Assembly: GCA_902596775.1 (NCBI GenBank)
Contig: CACJVE010000004.1
Coordinates: 24,587 to 88,586, forward strand
Direction: 5' to 3'
DNA length: 64,000 nt
DNA from: an uncultured SAR92 cluster bacterium
GTDB taxonomy: Bacteria; Pseudomonadota; Gammaproteobacteria; Pseudomonadales; Porticoccaceae
Shown: piece by piece, positions 20,909 through 31,609 of the stretch
Layout: each line of letters begins with the position of its first letter
Position numbering within the stretch: position 1 is the first letter of the stretch
The notes under the pieces: model-generated
The model's database searches: none
What the model was told of the DNA's origin: nothing
What the model saw: only the letters and a program-made list of their open reading frames with translations
Position numbers and translations under genes: made by a program

Positions 20909-22339
20909 TTAAATGCCAAACTCTGAGACATGCTCAGATAAACGCTGATGGAGCGATTTCACTATCTCGGCGTACTCAGGCTCTCCAGACACATTGAAAG
21001 TTTCCTCTGGATCTAGGTTGTGATCGTAAAGCATCCGCTCTAAAACACCGCCGCGCTTATCTCTCCATTCCGTATATGAGTACTGATCAGTTTTAATAAT
21101 CTCAGCAATCGCCCATCTTGGAAAAACAGCACTTTTGCCCTGTGAAGATGGATTTTTAAGCTGTGCAGCAAAACTTTCTCCATCAAGTTGATCTAATTTT
21201 TTAAGTTTAGTCAGTTCAGTAATTGTTGGAAAGATATCAACAAATTCAACAAGACCATGAGATTTACCTGATTTAGATGTTCCACTTAAATGATCGGGCG
21301 TTCTGACTATAAGAGGGGTCCTTGTAGCAAGATCAAAAGGAGAATGTTTTGCCCATAAACCGTGCTCGCCAAGACTCCAACCATGGTCACCTAAGATAAA
21401 AACAATAGTGTTCTCAGTCAAATTTAAACTATCTAGCCTACTAAGAAGCATTCCAATCTGAGCATCTATGTAACTTACGCAAGCATAGTAGCCATGAATT
21501 AACTGTCTTGCTATATCGTCAGGCACAGGCAAAGGATTCTCAGGTATTCCATCAAACTTCCTTAATTCACCAAACGCATGCTTTGCTTTTGGTGGAGCTT
21601 TTGTTGGTTGCTCTGCGTTGTCTGGCAGGTGAATCTTCGAATGATCGTAAAGATCCCAATACTTTTTGGGGGCATTAAAGGGCAAATGTGGCTTTACAAA
21701 TCCTACCGCGAGAAAGAACGGATCTTGCTTTTTAGACAAGACACCAAGTCGATTCAGAGCCTCTACTGTTGTCTTGCCATCAAAGTAAGAATTATCGTTT
21801 ACTTCAGCTTTTTCAAAAGGTGGACCAGTTCTATTTTTCTTAAAAAAACTTATATTTTCATCCAGTAAATAGTTCCTATGCCCCATTCCATGTTCTACTT
21901 TTGGTTTCCATGGTGGGACACTCCAATCATCTGAAGAGTCGTCACTAAAATGCATTATCTTACCAATGCTGTGTGTTACATAATCATTTGATTTTAGCAT
22001 CCCGAAGATTGTTTCAGCGTCTGGAGCGTCTTTATCAGCCCTCGCTTGATAGGTTCTGAACCTCACCTGATTTGGCCTAATACCTGTCATCATACTTGCT
22101 CGTGACGCACCGCATACTGGGACATTAACGTAAGCGTTAGTAAAAATTGTTGCATTTTTAGAAAATTTATCAATATGAGGCGTTTTGACAACTGGGTGGT
22201 CGTAAATACCCAATTCAGGACGCAAGTCATCAACCATTATAAAAAGTATATTGGGAGGTTTTGAGTTGTCAGCTAGACATATATATGAAAGCAATATCAA
22301 ATTCAATGATATCGCTCCCATAGCTATCTTATTAAACAT
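20909..22339 (-). CDS. sulfatase, iduronate-2-sulfatase-like (formylglycine type S1)
   Basis: 'NILFIMVDDLRPELG', FGly motif 'CGASRASMMTG', 'FILGDHGWSLGEHGLWAKHSPFD'; signal peptide. Confidence 0.93.
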   Translation of the reverse strand: MFNKIAMGAISLNLILLSYICLADNSKPPNILFIMVDDLRPELGIYDHPVVKTPHIDKFSKNATIFTNAYVNVPVCGASRASMMTGIRPNQVRFRTYQARADKDAPDAETIFGMLKSNDYVTHSIGKIMHFSDDSSDDWSVPPWKPKVEHGMGHRNYLLDENISFFKKNRTGPPFEKAEVNDNSYFDGKTTVEALNRLGVLSKKQDPFFLAVGFVKPHLPFNAPKKYWDLYDHSKIHLPDNAEQPTKAPPKAKHAFGELRKFDGIPENPLPVPDDIARQLIHGYYACVSYIDAQIGMLLSRLDSLNLTENTIVFILGDHGWSLGEHGLWAKHSPFDLATRTPLIVRTPDHLSGTSKSGKSHGLVEFVDIFPTITELTKLKKLDQLDGESFAAQLKNPSSQGKSAVFPRWAIAEIIKTDQYSYTEWRDKRGGVLERMLYDHNLDPEETFNVSGEPEYAEIVKSLHQRLSEHVSEFGI

Positions 22340-22351
22340 GGCGATATTTAA

Positions 22352-23989
22352 TTAGCGTAATTTTCCGGCCCTTTTTAACCTTGCAGCTCGCCGAATATCT
22401 CTTTGCATGAAGTTCCTTAAATCTGACTCAGTTCCATCTCGCAGCCACTCCTCAGGATACTCTGCGGCCTTTGATCGATTTTTTTCTCTAAAAACAGCTC
22501 CATGACTGAATTTCTCGGTATATGGAACTGAGAATCCCGATGTAGATTGAGATAACCTTGCAAATAATTTTTGCCGTAAATCAGCAACAACTCCAAGATA
22601 AGATGGATCGTGAATTAAATTATTCATCTCTTTGGGATCGTCCTTTATTGCATATAATTCTTCTGTATCCCAGAGACCATGATAAGTTATAAATTTGTAG
22701 TCATCAGTTCTCAGTGCAAACGTGGTAGGAGTGCTAGGATAATTAAATTCCCAATAGTACTCATACATGAGATCTTTTCGCCAATCACTCATCTGCTCTC
22801 CTTTACCTAAAGCATAAAAACTTGCTCCAGCGAAATGATCAGGTGACTCTAACCCTGCTATATCAAGCATTGTTGGTGCAATATCAATATTAGCCGTAAT
22901 CTCAGGGACAATATGATTTTTTCGCAAATCACCACCCCAAGCTAAAAGAGGTACCCGCATTGACTCTTCGTATGCATTTCTTTTGTCGATAAGACCGTGC
23001 TCACCAAACATAAAACCATTATCTCCCATCAACATAACAATAGTATCTTCAGCATGCCCATTTTCTTCTAGCCACTCAAAAATTCTTCCAATTCCGTCAT
23101 CAACAGCTGATAGTGCTCTGTGATACCTCATTTTATAAGCCTGGACGTCGAGGGAACTGTGATATGGAAAATCAACACCATGCCAGCTATTTCGCTGATT
23201 TTTAACCCACATTGGCTTACCCTTATAATTTTCTTCAGTATCGGCTTGACTGTCAGGTATTGGGATCGTTCTATCAGAGTATTGATCTCTATGACGTTCA
23301 GCCGGTGCAAAATTTGCGTGGACCGCTTTATGAGATAAATATACAAAGAAAGGCTTGTCACTGGAGGATTTATGTTCATCGAGCCAGGACAAAGTATAGT
23401 CAGTGAGTTCATCTGTGATGTAACCCGTTTGTGGAACAGATTCACCATTTACATTCAACATATGCGAATTACCGTCGGGTCTTGTTGGATAATAGTTCCC
23501 TTGGCCCGCAAAACTAACCCAATGATCAAAGCCTGGCTGAGGGTCGTCTAACTTTCTACCTGCCGATGCCGCCTCACCCATATGCCACTTACCAACAAAG
23601 GCGGTTTTATAACCTGACTCCTGAAGGTATTGCGGAAAGAAGATGGTTCCCTCTTTTGGCGGACTGTTATTATCAACCACTCCATGCTCGTGCATATATT
23701 GCCCGGTAAGTATAGTAGCTCTACTTGGCGAACATAATGCAGTCGTAACGAAGGCATTTTCAAAATGAACTCCCTCTTTTGCTAGTCGATCCATATGGGG
23801 AGTATCAATTACTGGATTCATAAATCCTAGTTCATCATACCTTTGATCATCTGTAAGAATGTAAATAACATTTAATCTATTATCGGGCTCCGAAACTATC
23901 TCTGTCTTTTGATTATCACAAGAAATCAAAAACGATAATAACGCTACCATGCTGATGTTTTTAATATGACGAACTGTTTTCCCTTCCAT
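22352..23989 (-). CDS. sulfatase (S1), predicted lipoprotein
   Basis: lipobox-like 'LLSFLISCDNQ', 'VIYILTDDQRYDELG', FGly motif 'CSPSRATILTGQ', 'MLMGDNGFMFGEHGLIDKRNAYEESMRVPLL'. Confidence 0.93.
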   Translation of the reverse strand: MEGKTVRHIKNISMVALLSFLISCDNQKTEIVSEPDNRLNVIYILTDDQRYDELGFMNPVIDTPHMDRLAKEGVHFENAFVTTALCSPSRATILTGQYMHEHGVVDNNSPPKEGTIFFPQYLQESGYKTAFVGKWHMGEAASAGRKLDDPQPGFDHWVSFAGQGNYYPTRPDGNSHMLNVNGESVPQTGYITDELTDYTLSWLDEHKSSSDKPFFVYLSHKAVHANFAPAERHRDQYSDRTIPIPDSQADTEENYKGKPMWVKNQRNSWHGVDFPYHSSLDVQAYKMRYHRALSAVDDGIGRIFEWLEENGHAEDTIVMLMGDNGFMFGEHGLIDKRNAYEESMRVPLLAWGGDLRKNHIVPEITANIDIAPTMLDIAGLESPDHFAGASFYALGKGEQMSDWRKDLMYEYYWEFNYPSTPTTFALRTDDYKFITYHGLWDTEELYAIKDDPKEMNNLIHDPSYLGVVADLRQKLFARLSQSTSGFSVPYTEKFSHGAVFREKNRSKAAEYPEEWLRDGTESDLRNFMQRDIRRAARLKRAGKLR

Positions 23990-24025
23990 TTTTCTTCACC
24001 CTTTTGTTATTACTGCGGATATATC

Positions 24026-26359
24026 TCAATTTACGGTCAGTTTGGCAGATTTCAAATCAGATTGTCTCGAAGACGGTCCTATCATCAGGGTATAACTGCC
24101 CTGCTCCACCGTCCATTCCATATCACGATTGTAATACGCGAGCATATCTGGCTCCACCAAAAATTCAATAGTTGCTGACTCGCCAGATTCTAAATAAATC
24201 CTTTTAAAACCTTTTAGTTCCTTAACTGGTCTTGTTATTTGACTAAAATCATCTCTGATATATAACTGAATAATTTCGGCGCCACCATACTTGCCAGTAT
24301 TCGTAAGTTTCACCGAAATACTTGTGGACTCATCTGACTTTATTTGTTTTTTTGATAACTTTGGGGCTTCATATTCATAAGTGGAATAACTCAAGCCAAA
24401 ACCAAACTCAAACAGATTTTTTGTTGGTGTATCGACAAATTTATGTCTGTAAGCCGATGGCTTGTGATCATAAATTGCTTGAAGATGTCCTACACTATAT
24501 GGAATTGTTATTGGTAATTTTCCACTTGGATTTATTTGTCCCATTATGATGTCTGCCAGCGCCTCGCCACCTTTTGCTCCTGGCTCCCACGCCTCAATAA
24601 TCACATCTATGTTTTCAACCAACCACGGTTCGGCAATCGGACGGCCATTTACAAGAATCACCACAATAGGTTTACCCATCATTTTGGCCGCTTGAATCAT
24701 TTCTAACTGACGTCCAAATAATCCAAGAGAGGATCGAGCTACATTTTCTCCCGTTGTTTTCCCTTTCCTGTCATATCTCAAAGGATTTTCACCTACCGCT
24801 ATAACGATCACATCCTGATCAGAGATACTCTCAACTACCCTGTTTATCTTTTCAGTAGTAATATCATTGACCTGACTGCCTACATCGACAAAATCTAATT
24901 CAATTCCTTCTACGGCCTCAAGTCCTTCTCTAATCGTCGTGATATTCTCATCAGGCTGCCGCATAACCCAATCACCAAGTATCGAATGATTATCAGCGTT
25001 AGGGCCGGTAAGCATAATTTTAATTCCCGGCTTTAAAGGCAATACATCGCCCTTGTTTTTTAAAAGCACGATTGACTCACGTGCAATATCCAAGGAAGTT
25101 TGTTGATGCTCGGCCGTATGGATCGAATCTTTACTAACCTCTTTATCAACAATTGATTTCTCAAACAGTCCCAACCGAAACTTTGCTGTTAGGATTGGTC
25201 TTACTGAATCATCTATTCTTCTCTCGCTTAACCGACCTTCTTTAACTAACTCTAAAACATACGGAGCAAAATTTGGACCATGCATATTCATGTCCATTCC
25301 TGCATCCACTGTCTGATAAACTGCCTCCTTTGGATTCTCAGCAACTTTGTGAAATGTATGCAGTCGGCTAACATCCATCCAGTCACTCACAACGAATCCG
25401 TCAAAATTCCAGTCCTCTCTCAAAACTTCCGTTAAAAGAAATTTACTTCCATGCGCAGGCTCTCCGTTAATCTCATTATGAGCTGCCATAAATGTAAAAA
25501 CACCTGCTTCAATAGCTCTCTCAAATGGGGGGAAAAAATCTTCATACAAAGTTCTCATGGAGACATCCATTGGTGACAAATTTATCCCCGTTAACGGCTC
25601 ACCGCCAGCTGCCCAGTGTTTTGCGTTCGCTACTACAGTATTTTTAGATGTAAAATCACCCTGCTGAAGACCCTGAATCATTGCTACACCCATTTCACCC
25701 ACCAAATGCGTATCTTCTCCAAAGGTTTCGCCAACTCGGCCCCATCTTGGATCTCTCGCAAGATCAATATTTGGAGCAAAGGTCCAATGACTTCCAGTTG
25801 CTCTCATTTCAATTGCTGTTTGGATACTCGCTTTCTCGACAAGATCTATATTCCATGAGGACGCCATTGCAAGTGGTGCTGGATAGACTGTCGTACCGCG
25901 AACCATGGCATTTCCATGAATTGCGTCTATTCCAATAATCAAAGGTATTCCGAGACGACTTTCTTGAGCATGTTTTTGTAAGGTATTCGCTTCCTCGACG
26001 TCTAACACATGTAAAAAGGAGCCAACTAATCCAGATTTAATAGCATCTGGAATTTGAGACGAATGTAGATTGGGATAAAACCCGCTCGCATCGCTCTTCT
26101 TCAATTCCTCAATCGAGAGAAATTTCTCTGATCTTTTCAAATGGTTTATACCCACAAATTGAACCATTTGGCCGACTTTTTCTTCAATTGTCATTCTTCC
26201 CAATAAGTCCTCAACCCTCTCATCGATTCCAAGAGTCGAATTCTTATAACGCGGCAAAATATCTTTTTTTAGATCTGTATTTTGTTGATCACAAGAGCTG
26301 ATTAGAAAAGTTAAAAAAAAGAAAGGTATAGTTATTAAAACTTTTTTATTTATTCTCAT
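24026..26359 (-). CDS. glycoside hydrolase family 3 (BglX-like beta-glucosidase/beta-xylosidase), predicted lipoprotein
   Basis: lipobox-like 'FLISSCDQQN', 'RMTIEEKVGQMVQF', nucleophile region 'GFVVSDWMDVSRL', C-terminal fibronectin-III-like domain. Confidence 0.93.
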   Translation of the reverse strand: MRINKKVLITIPFFFLTFLISSCDQQNTDLKKDILPRYKNSTLGIDERVEDLLGRMTIEEKVGQMVQFVGINHLKRSEKFLSIEELKKSDASGFYPNLHSSQIPDAIKSGLVGSFLHVLDVEEANTLQKHAQESRLGIPLIIGIDAIHGNAMVRGTTVYPAPLAMASSWNIDLVEKASIQTAIEMRATGSHWTFAPNIDLARDPRWGRVGETFGEDTHLVGEMGVAMIQGLQQGDFTSKNTVVANAKHWAAGGEPLTGINLSPMDVSMRTLYEDFFPPFERAIEAGVFTFMAAHNEINGEPAHGSKFLLTEVLREDWNFDGFVVSDWMDVSRLHTFHKVAENPKEAVYQTVDAGMDMNMHGPNFAPYVLELVKEGRLSERRIDDSVRPILTAKFRLGLFEKSIVDKEVSKDSIHTAEHQQTSLDIARESIVLLKNKGDVLPLKPGIKIMLTGPNADNHSILGDWVMRQPDENITTIREGLEAVEGIELDFVDVGSQVNDITTEKINRVVESISDQDVIVIAVGENPLRYDRKGKTTGENVARSSLGLFGRQLEMIQAAKMMGKPIVVILVNGRPIAEPWLVENIDVIIEAWEPGAKGGEALADIIMGQINPSGKLPITIPYSVGHLQAIYDHKPSAYRHKFVDTPTKNLFEFGFGLSYSTYEYEAPKLSKKQIKSDESTSISVKLTNTGKYGGAEIIQLYIRDDFSQITRPVKELKGFKRIYLESGESATIEFLVEPDMLAYYNRDMEWTVEQGSYTLMIGPSSRQSDLKSAKLTVN

Positions 26360-26396
26360 GAAAAATCCTTCGTCATTCTAGATAAATGATAATTAT

Positions 26397-27677
26397 TCAG
26401 GTCAAGGCGACTACTAATTCATTACTTTCTGATAAATCAATATCAAGTATTTCTTTTTTGGAATGGGAGATCGAAGCCAAATATCGACCTTTGAAACCCC
26501 TAAATTTTAAATACCCGTTATCATCAGTAGATACAATTGTTTTAGTCATCCATCTTTTGTTTATAAGTTCATACCAAACCATTCCATTAGGCTTAAATTG
26601 TAGATCTTTGTCAATTAATGCTGCCTCAGGTTTTGGTACATTGTTTTTAGCGTATTCAAACGGTGTCCATGTAATCAAACCTGTCATTTTTGGTTGACTA
26701 AAAATTGCCGTCATAAAATCCTCCGTGTACTGCGCCTGAAGATCACGATTAGAGGTTTCAAAATCAAACTCAGTGACTTGAAGTTCGGGCCCGAGACCAG
26801 AAAAATCATTAGCAATGCGAATAATTTCTTCTGGTGGAGTTGGATTGAAACCTTTTGGAATGTGCGACTGAAAACCAATACCATCTATTGGAACGCCAGA
26901 ATCTAATAAACCCTTAATATATCGGAAGTATCTCTTGCGATGTCTTACGTTATTTTTTGTCAATATACTGTAATCATTAATATATCTTTTAACGTTAGGA
27001 TTCATATCTTTGACAAGCTGAAACCATTCTTTGACAACATCTTTGCCTAAAATTCTCATGTACTCATCATGATTTACAGCCTCATTTAAAACATCCCACT
27101 CTGTAACTGGATAGTTAAAACTATTGACCATAAATTTGATGTGCTCGCGGATCGCTGATCCAAGCCCCTCTTGATCAGAGCGAAATCTCTCAATTGACTT
27201 GGGAGCTCGTCTGAATTCTGGCCACACCAAACAGTGCCCCCTTACAGGAATTTTTTTTTGTTTGCACCACTCTAAAAAGGGTTCAGTAAATTTTGCATTA
27301 TTTTTGTAATGTTTCCATTTTAAAGAATTCTCAGGTGTTAATTTATGGAATAAAACTTCACAAAAATCATGATAAAGTCCTCGAATCTCCGCCGAAAACT
27401 TTTTGTCGTAAAGACGAGCAAGTTTAGGCGCAGCTCCAAATCCAAAATGATGCCTATACAGTGATAAATCAACCGTGATATTTTTGATTGGCTTTTTTGC
27501 AGAATCAATAATTCTTACTTTAAAATCGTCTTTACGATGTTTCTCGATCCGCTTATAAGCCTCTGTTCGCCAGACCGCACTGTCACTCATTCCTCTATAT
27601 GATTTTGGCTCTGCTGCCAAACCAACAGTTGGAACAACAGGTAAAATTTTCAAAAACTGACGTCTATCAAACTTCAT
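26397..27677 (-). CDS. GH10 endo-1,4-beta-xylanase with Tat-like signal and accessory N/C-terminal segments
   Basis: 'MKFDRRQFLKILP' twin-arginine leader; 'ENSLKWKHY', 'VRGHCLVWPEF', acid/base 'WDVLNEAVNH', nucleophile 'LQVTEFDFET'. Confidence 0.9.
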   Translation of the reverse strand: MKFDRRQFLKILPVVPTVGLAAEPKSYRGMSDSAVWRTEAYKRIEKHRKDDFKVRIIDSAKKPIKNITVDLSLYRHHFGFGAAPKLARLYDKKFSAEIRGLYHDFCEVLFHKLTPENSLKWKHYKNNAKFTEPFLEWCKQKKIPVRGHCLVWPEFRRAPKSIERFRSDQEGLGSAIREHIKFMVNSFNYPVTEWDVLNEAVNHDEYMRILGKDVVKEWFQLVKDMNPNVKRYINDYSILTKNNVRHRKRYFRYIKGLLDSGVPIDGIGFQSHIPKGFNPTPPEEIIRIANDFSGLGPELQVTEFDFETSNRDLQAQYTEDFMTAIFSQPKMTGLITWTPFEYAKNNVPKPEAALIDKDLQFKPNGMVWYELINKRWMTKTIVSTDDNGYLKFRGFKGRYLASISHSKKEILDIDLSESNELVVALT

Positions 27678-28663
27678 AAAATATTAAACGTTTTAAATTT
27701 TAAATTGATGTACTTATTTAATGAATTTTCTGGCCCAATAAAACAATTCGGAAAGTGCGTATGATTTGGTGAACATGGATAGAATTGTGGCTCCATACAA
27801 ATCGCCCGATAACTTTTAAACGGCCCGCCCAGATGTTGGCCAGTATATAACTGAAGCCCCGGGTAATTTGTTTCTAATCGCAACATCAAGTCACGCGCAC
27901 TGTTTTGAAGTATCACAACAGATTCGTTGTTTAAAACATAATTGAAATCAGCACCACCCACCAGTTTTATTCTAGCATCATCACTCGAAACAAGTTCCGA
28001 AACCAATTTTTCCTGCCGCAGATCTAGAGATGTATTTATAATAGACGCAAAAGTCCCATCAGTAGTAAAGTCAGGATTAAATCTCGTAATTTCTTCCGAA
28101 CCAATTTGAATAAAGTGCCCATAGATATCATTAACAGACTGTTCAAGGTTAAAGTAACTATGATTAGTTACACTAACCGGTGTTTCTTTAGTAGATTCGG
28201 CAGTGTAACTTACTCGTAGACTTCGATCCGCTTCCCAACTATACGTTACGGTTATGAGTAGGTCCCCGGGAAATCCTTGATCTCCATCGGGTGAGAGGTA
28301 CTCTAGGCAAATATGCTCCTTGCTTTTATGCTTCTCGTTCCAATAAACTTTATCAAAACCTCTTGGGCCACCATGTAATTGATTCTCCCCCTCATTGCTA
28401 GACAAAATATATTCAGTGTTCTGAGTTGAGTATCTGCTTTTCTCGATTCTATTTGAATATCTCCCAATCGTTGCTCCAATGTAATAGGGATCATTAATAT
28501 AATCTTTATTATCTTGATATCCGAGCACGATATTTCTTTTTTCTGCCCCAAGGTTAATTTCGAGGGACTTTATTCTGGCACCATAATTCAGAAGCGTCGC
28601 CGTATCACCAAATTCATTATGAATACTCGTCTCCAAAAGTTTTGAATTCATATTTTTGATCAC
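27674..28663 (-). CDS. galM: aldose 1-epimerase (mutarotase)
   Basis: 'TIGRYSNRIEKSRY', 'ENQLHGGPRGFDKVYW', 'VTNHSYFNLEQ', 'GLQLYTGQHLGG'. Confidence 0.93.
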   Translation of the reverse strand: MIKNMNSKLLETSIHNEFGDTATLLNYGARIKSLEINLGAEKRNIVLGYQDNKDYINDPYYIGATIGRYSNRIEKSRYSTQNTEYILSSNEGENQLHGGPRGFDKVYWNEKHKSKEHICLEYLSPDGDQGFPGDLLITVTYSWEADRSLRVSYTAESTKETPVSVTNHSYFNLEQSVNDIYGHFIQIGSEEITRFNPDFTTDGTFASIINTSLDLRQEKLVSELVSSDDARIKLVGGADFNYVLNNESVVILQNSARDLMLRLETNYPGLQLYTGQHLGGPFKSYRAICMEPQFYPCSPNHTHFPNCFIGPENSLNKYINLKFKTFNIL

Positions 28664-28686
28664 TGTTTACTCGATGAGATTATGTG

Positions 28687-28729
28687 TTGCAACGCTTTAA
28701 CTAAAGGTTTACATTTTGTGACGCTTTAA
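28687..28729. promoter_or_regulatory. candidate operator: 14-bp near-direct repeat in the galM/xylB divergent intergenic region
   Basis: TTGCAACGCTTTAA (28687-28700) and TTGTGACGCTTTAA (28716-28729), 12/14 identical, offset 29 bp, between divergent galM and xylB. Confidence 0.4.
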
Positions 28730-28758
28730 AAAATTATATCAATAAAGAGCTCATTATC

Positions 28759-30252
28759 GTGAAAATAGTACTAGGAATCGATCTTGGAACGCAAAGTTTA
28801 AAAACTGTGTGCTATGACTATGATTCAAAATCACTTATTCATGTGCATGCGTCGCCACTTGAAGTTGACCGAGATGAAAACGGGAAGGCGGAGCAGAGTG
28901 CTAAAGATTGGCTTATGGCTTTGAGAGAATGCACAAGAAATATACCGATAGAAATAAAAAATAACATTGAAGCCATTGGAGTTTCAGGTCAACAGCATGG
29001 ATTTGTTGCGTTAGATGAAAATGACGAGGTTCTGGTACCGGTTAAATTATGGTGTGACACCGCGACTCAAATGGAGGCAGACAGCTTAAATAATGAACTC
29101 GGTGGCATTGATAGAGTCATTTCAATAGCGGGCAATGCAATAATGACTGGTTACACTTGCCCAAAAATACTTTGGCTCAAAAATAATCGACCTGAAGAAT
29201 ATAACAAGCTGAATACAATTCTCCTTCCTCATGATTATATTAATTTTATAATGACGGGTGTGAAGTGCATGGAGCACGGCGATGCATCTGGAACTGGTTT
29301 TTTAAATATTAAAAAAAGAAGCTGGTCTATGGAGATCTTAAGCGCTTTAGATCCAGATAGAGATCTTTCAGTTTGTCTACCTCCCTTGGTAAGGCACGAT
29401 CATTTTATTGGAAGAACATCAAAACAATTTTCGATTGATTTTGATCTGCCAGAAGGAATACCCGTCTCTTGCGGTGGTGGAGATAACATGATGGGAGCAA
29501 TTGGAACTGGAAATTTAACAGATGGCAAATTAACTATGAGTTTAGGTACCTCAGGGACTCTCTACGCATACTCTAGTAAACCCATTATCGATCCAAAAGG
29601 CGCCATAGCTGGATTTTGCAGTTCCACAGATGGTTGGCTACCACTTTTATGTACCATGAATTGTACCGTTGCAACCGAGCTAATGCGCGATTTGGTTGGG
29701 AGATCGTTAGATGAATTTAATAATGATCTCAATTCGATCCCACCTGGCAGTGGTGGTTTATTAACAATTCCATTTTTTAATGGAGAGCGAACTCCGAACT
29801 TACCGAAAGGCAAAGCATCATTGATTGGATTAACATCTCAAAATTGTACGCCTGCATATGTTTTGAGATCAGCAGTTGAAGGCGCTACTTATGCACTTCG
29901 ATATGGATTAGATGAGCTAACTGCACTTGGATTAAGGGTAGACAAAATTATATTGACAGGCGGAGGCGCAAAAAGTCCTCAATGGCGCCAAATAGTGGCA
30001 GATATTTTTCACCTACCTATTCAAATACTGAAAATCGAAGAAGGAGCCTCATTTGGGGCCGCACTTCAGGCGCTGTGGGTATTAATTCGGGAAAAAGACA
30101 AAAACATAAAATTGGATAAAATTATAACTGACCACTTGGCAGTTGATGAGGAAAAATCAACTCTTCCGAATTTAGAGTGCAAAAACATCTACAAAAAGGG
30201 ATATAGTGATTATCAAAATGCAGTAAATCAAATTATACCGCTATTCAAATAA
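28759..30252 (+). CDS. xylB: xylulokinase
   Basis: FGGY kinase: '[13 protein letters not shown]', '[13 protein letters not shown]', '[20 protein letters not shown]', '[12 protein letters not shown]'. Confidence 0.94.
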   Translation: MKIVLGIDLGTQSLKTVCYDYDSKSLIHVHASPLEVDRDENGKAEQSAKDWLMALRECTRNIPIEIKNNIEAIGVSGQQHGFVALDENDEVLVPVKLWCDTATQMEADSLNNELGGIDRVISIAGNAIMTGYTCPKILWLKNNRPEEYNKLNTILLPHDYINFIMTGVKCMEHGDASGTGFLNIKKRSWSMEILSALDPDRDLSVCLPPLVRHDHFIGRTSKQFSIDFDLPEGIPVSCGGGDNMMGAIGTGNLTDGKLTMSLGTSGTLYAYSSKPIIDPKGAIAGFCSSTDGWLPLLCTMNCTVATELMRDLVGRSLDEFNNDLNSIPPGSGGLLTIPFFNGERTPNLPKGKASLIGLTSQNCTPAYVLRSAVEGATYALRYGLDELTALGLRVDKIILTGGGAKSPQWRQIVADIFHLPIQILKIEEGASFGAALQALWVLIREKDKNIKLDKIITDHLAVDEEKSTLPNLECKNIYKKGYSDYQNAVNQIIPLFK

Positions 30253-30263
30253 GGAAAAAGTAT

Positions 30264-31607
30264 ATGAGCAGTGACTATTTTGTTGGAAATCGTGAATATT
30301 TTCCGAATGTTAAAAAAGTAATTTTTGAGGGCAAAGATTCTGATAATCCTTTTGCATTCAAAGCATACAATGAGAGTAAAGTTATCGCTGGAAAAACGAT
30401 GCGAGAGCATCTTCGATTTGCAATATGCTACTGGCATTCGTTTTGTGCTGATGGAACAGATCCCTTTGGACCAGGAACACGAGTAAAACCATGGGATTCT
30501 AATCCAAAAGCTTTGAAAGCTGCAGAAGACAAAATGGATGCTGCTTTTGAATTATTCACTAAACTGAGTGTTCCCTACTACTGCTTCCATGATGTTGATA
30601 TGGCGCCCGAGGGAAACAGCTTCAGTGAGAGAGAGAAAAATCTCAATCATATGGTCAAACTTGCAAGTGATCATCAAAAGGCAACAGGTGTAAAATTGTT
30701 ATGGGGGACAGCCAACGTTTTTTCTAATCCAAGATATATGAATGGCGCATCAACAAATCCAAACTTTGATGTAGTTGCTCATGCAGGGGCACAAGTAAAA
30801 GCCGCTTTAGATGCAACTGTAGAGCTAGGCGGTGAAAATTATGTGTTTTGGGGTGGTAGAGAGGGATACGTCTACCAGTTCAACACCAATACAGCAAGAG
30901 AACTAGATCATTTAGCTCAATTTTTAAGAATGGCGCGAGATTATGGTCGATCAATTGGCTTCGAGGGAACTTACCTTATCGAACCAAAACCAATGGAACC
31001 AATGTATCACCAATATGATGTTGATGCACAGACGGTAATTGGGTTTTTGAGACATCATGAACTAGATAAGGATTTCAAAATAAATGTTGAGGCAAATCAT
31101 GCAACGCTTGCTGGTCACTCATTTGCGCATGAACTTCAAATGTGCACAGATGCGGGATTACTGGGTTCCATTGATGCGAATAGAGGAAATGCACAAAATG
31201 GTTGGGACACAGATCAATTCCCAACCGACCTAAATGATGCTGTTCAAGCAATGATGGTTGTCCTCGCTGATGGTGGATTTAAAAGTGGTGGACTTAACTT
31301 TGATGCGAAAGTGAGACGTGAGTCAACTACAGTGGATGACCTAGTTATGGCCCACATTGGAGGTATGGATACTTTCGCACGAGCATTGATAATTGCAGAC
31401 AATATACTAAGTAACTCGAGCATTCCCTCCAATAAAATACAACGATATAAAAGTTTTGACTCAGGAATGGGTGCTTCTTTTGAGAAGGGTGAACTCACAT
31501 TACAGCAGCTGAGAGATTATGCTGCGGAAGTGGGTGAACCGGATCAAATAAGTGGTAATCAAGAGCATCTAGAAAACATCATCAATGATTATATGTTTAG
31601 GAGCTAG
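30264..31607 (+). CDS. xylA: xylose isomerase
   Basis: '[12 protein letters not shown]'-type region, '[29 protein letters not shown]', '[16 protein letters not shown]', '[15 protein letters not shown]', '[20 protein letters not shown]'. Confidence 0.98.
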   Translation: MSSDYFVGNREYFPNVKKVIFEGKDSDNPFAFKAYNESKVIAGKTMREHLRFAICYWHSFCADGTDPFGPGTRVKPWDSNPKALKAAEDKMDAAFELFTKLSVPYYCFHDVDMAPEGNSFSEREKNLNHMVKLASDHQKATGVKLLWGTANVFSNPRYMNGASTNPNFDVVAHAGAQVKAALDATVELGGENYVFWGGREGYVYQFNTNTARELDHLAQFLRMARDYGRSIGFEGTYLIEPKPMEPMYHQYDVDAQTVIGFLRHHELDKDFKINVEANHATLAGHSFAHELQMCTDAGLLGSIDANRGNAQNGWDTDQFPTDLNDAVQAMMVVLADGGFKSGGLNFDAKVRRESTTVDDLVMAHIGGMDTFARALIIADNILSNSSIPSNKIQRYKSFDSGMGASFEKGELTLQQLRDYAAEVGEPDQISGNQEHLENIINDYMFRS

Positions 31608-31609
31608 AC

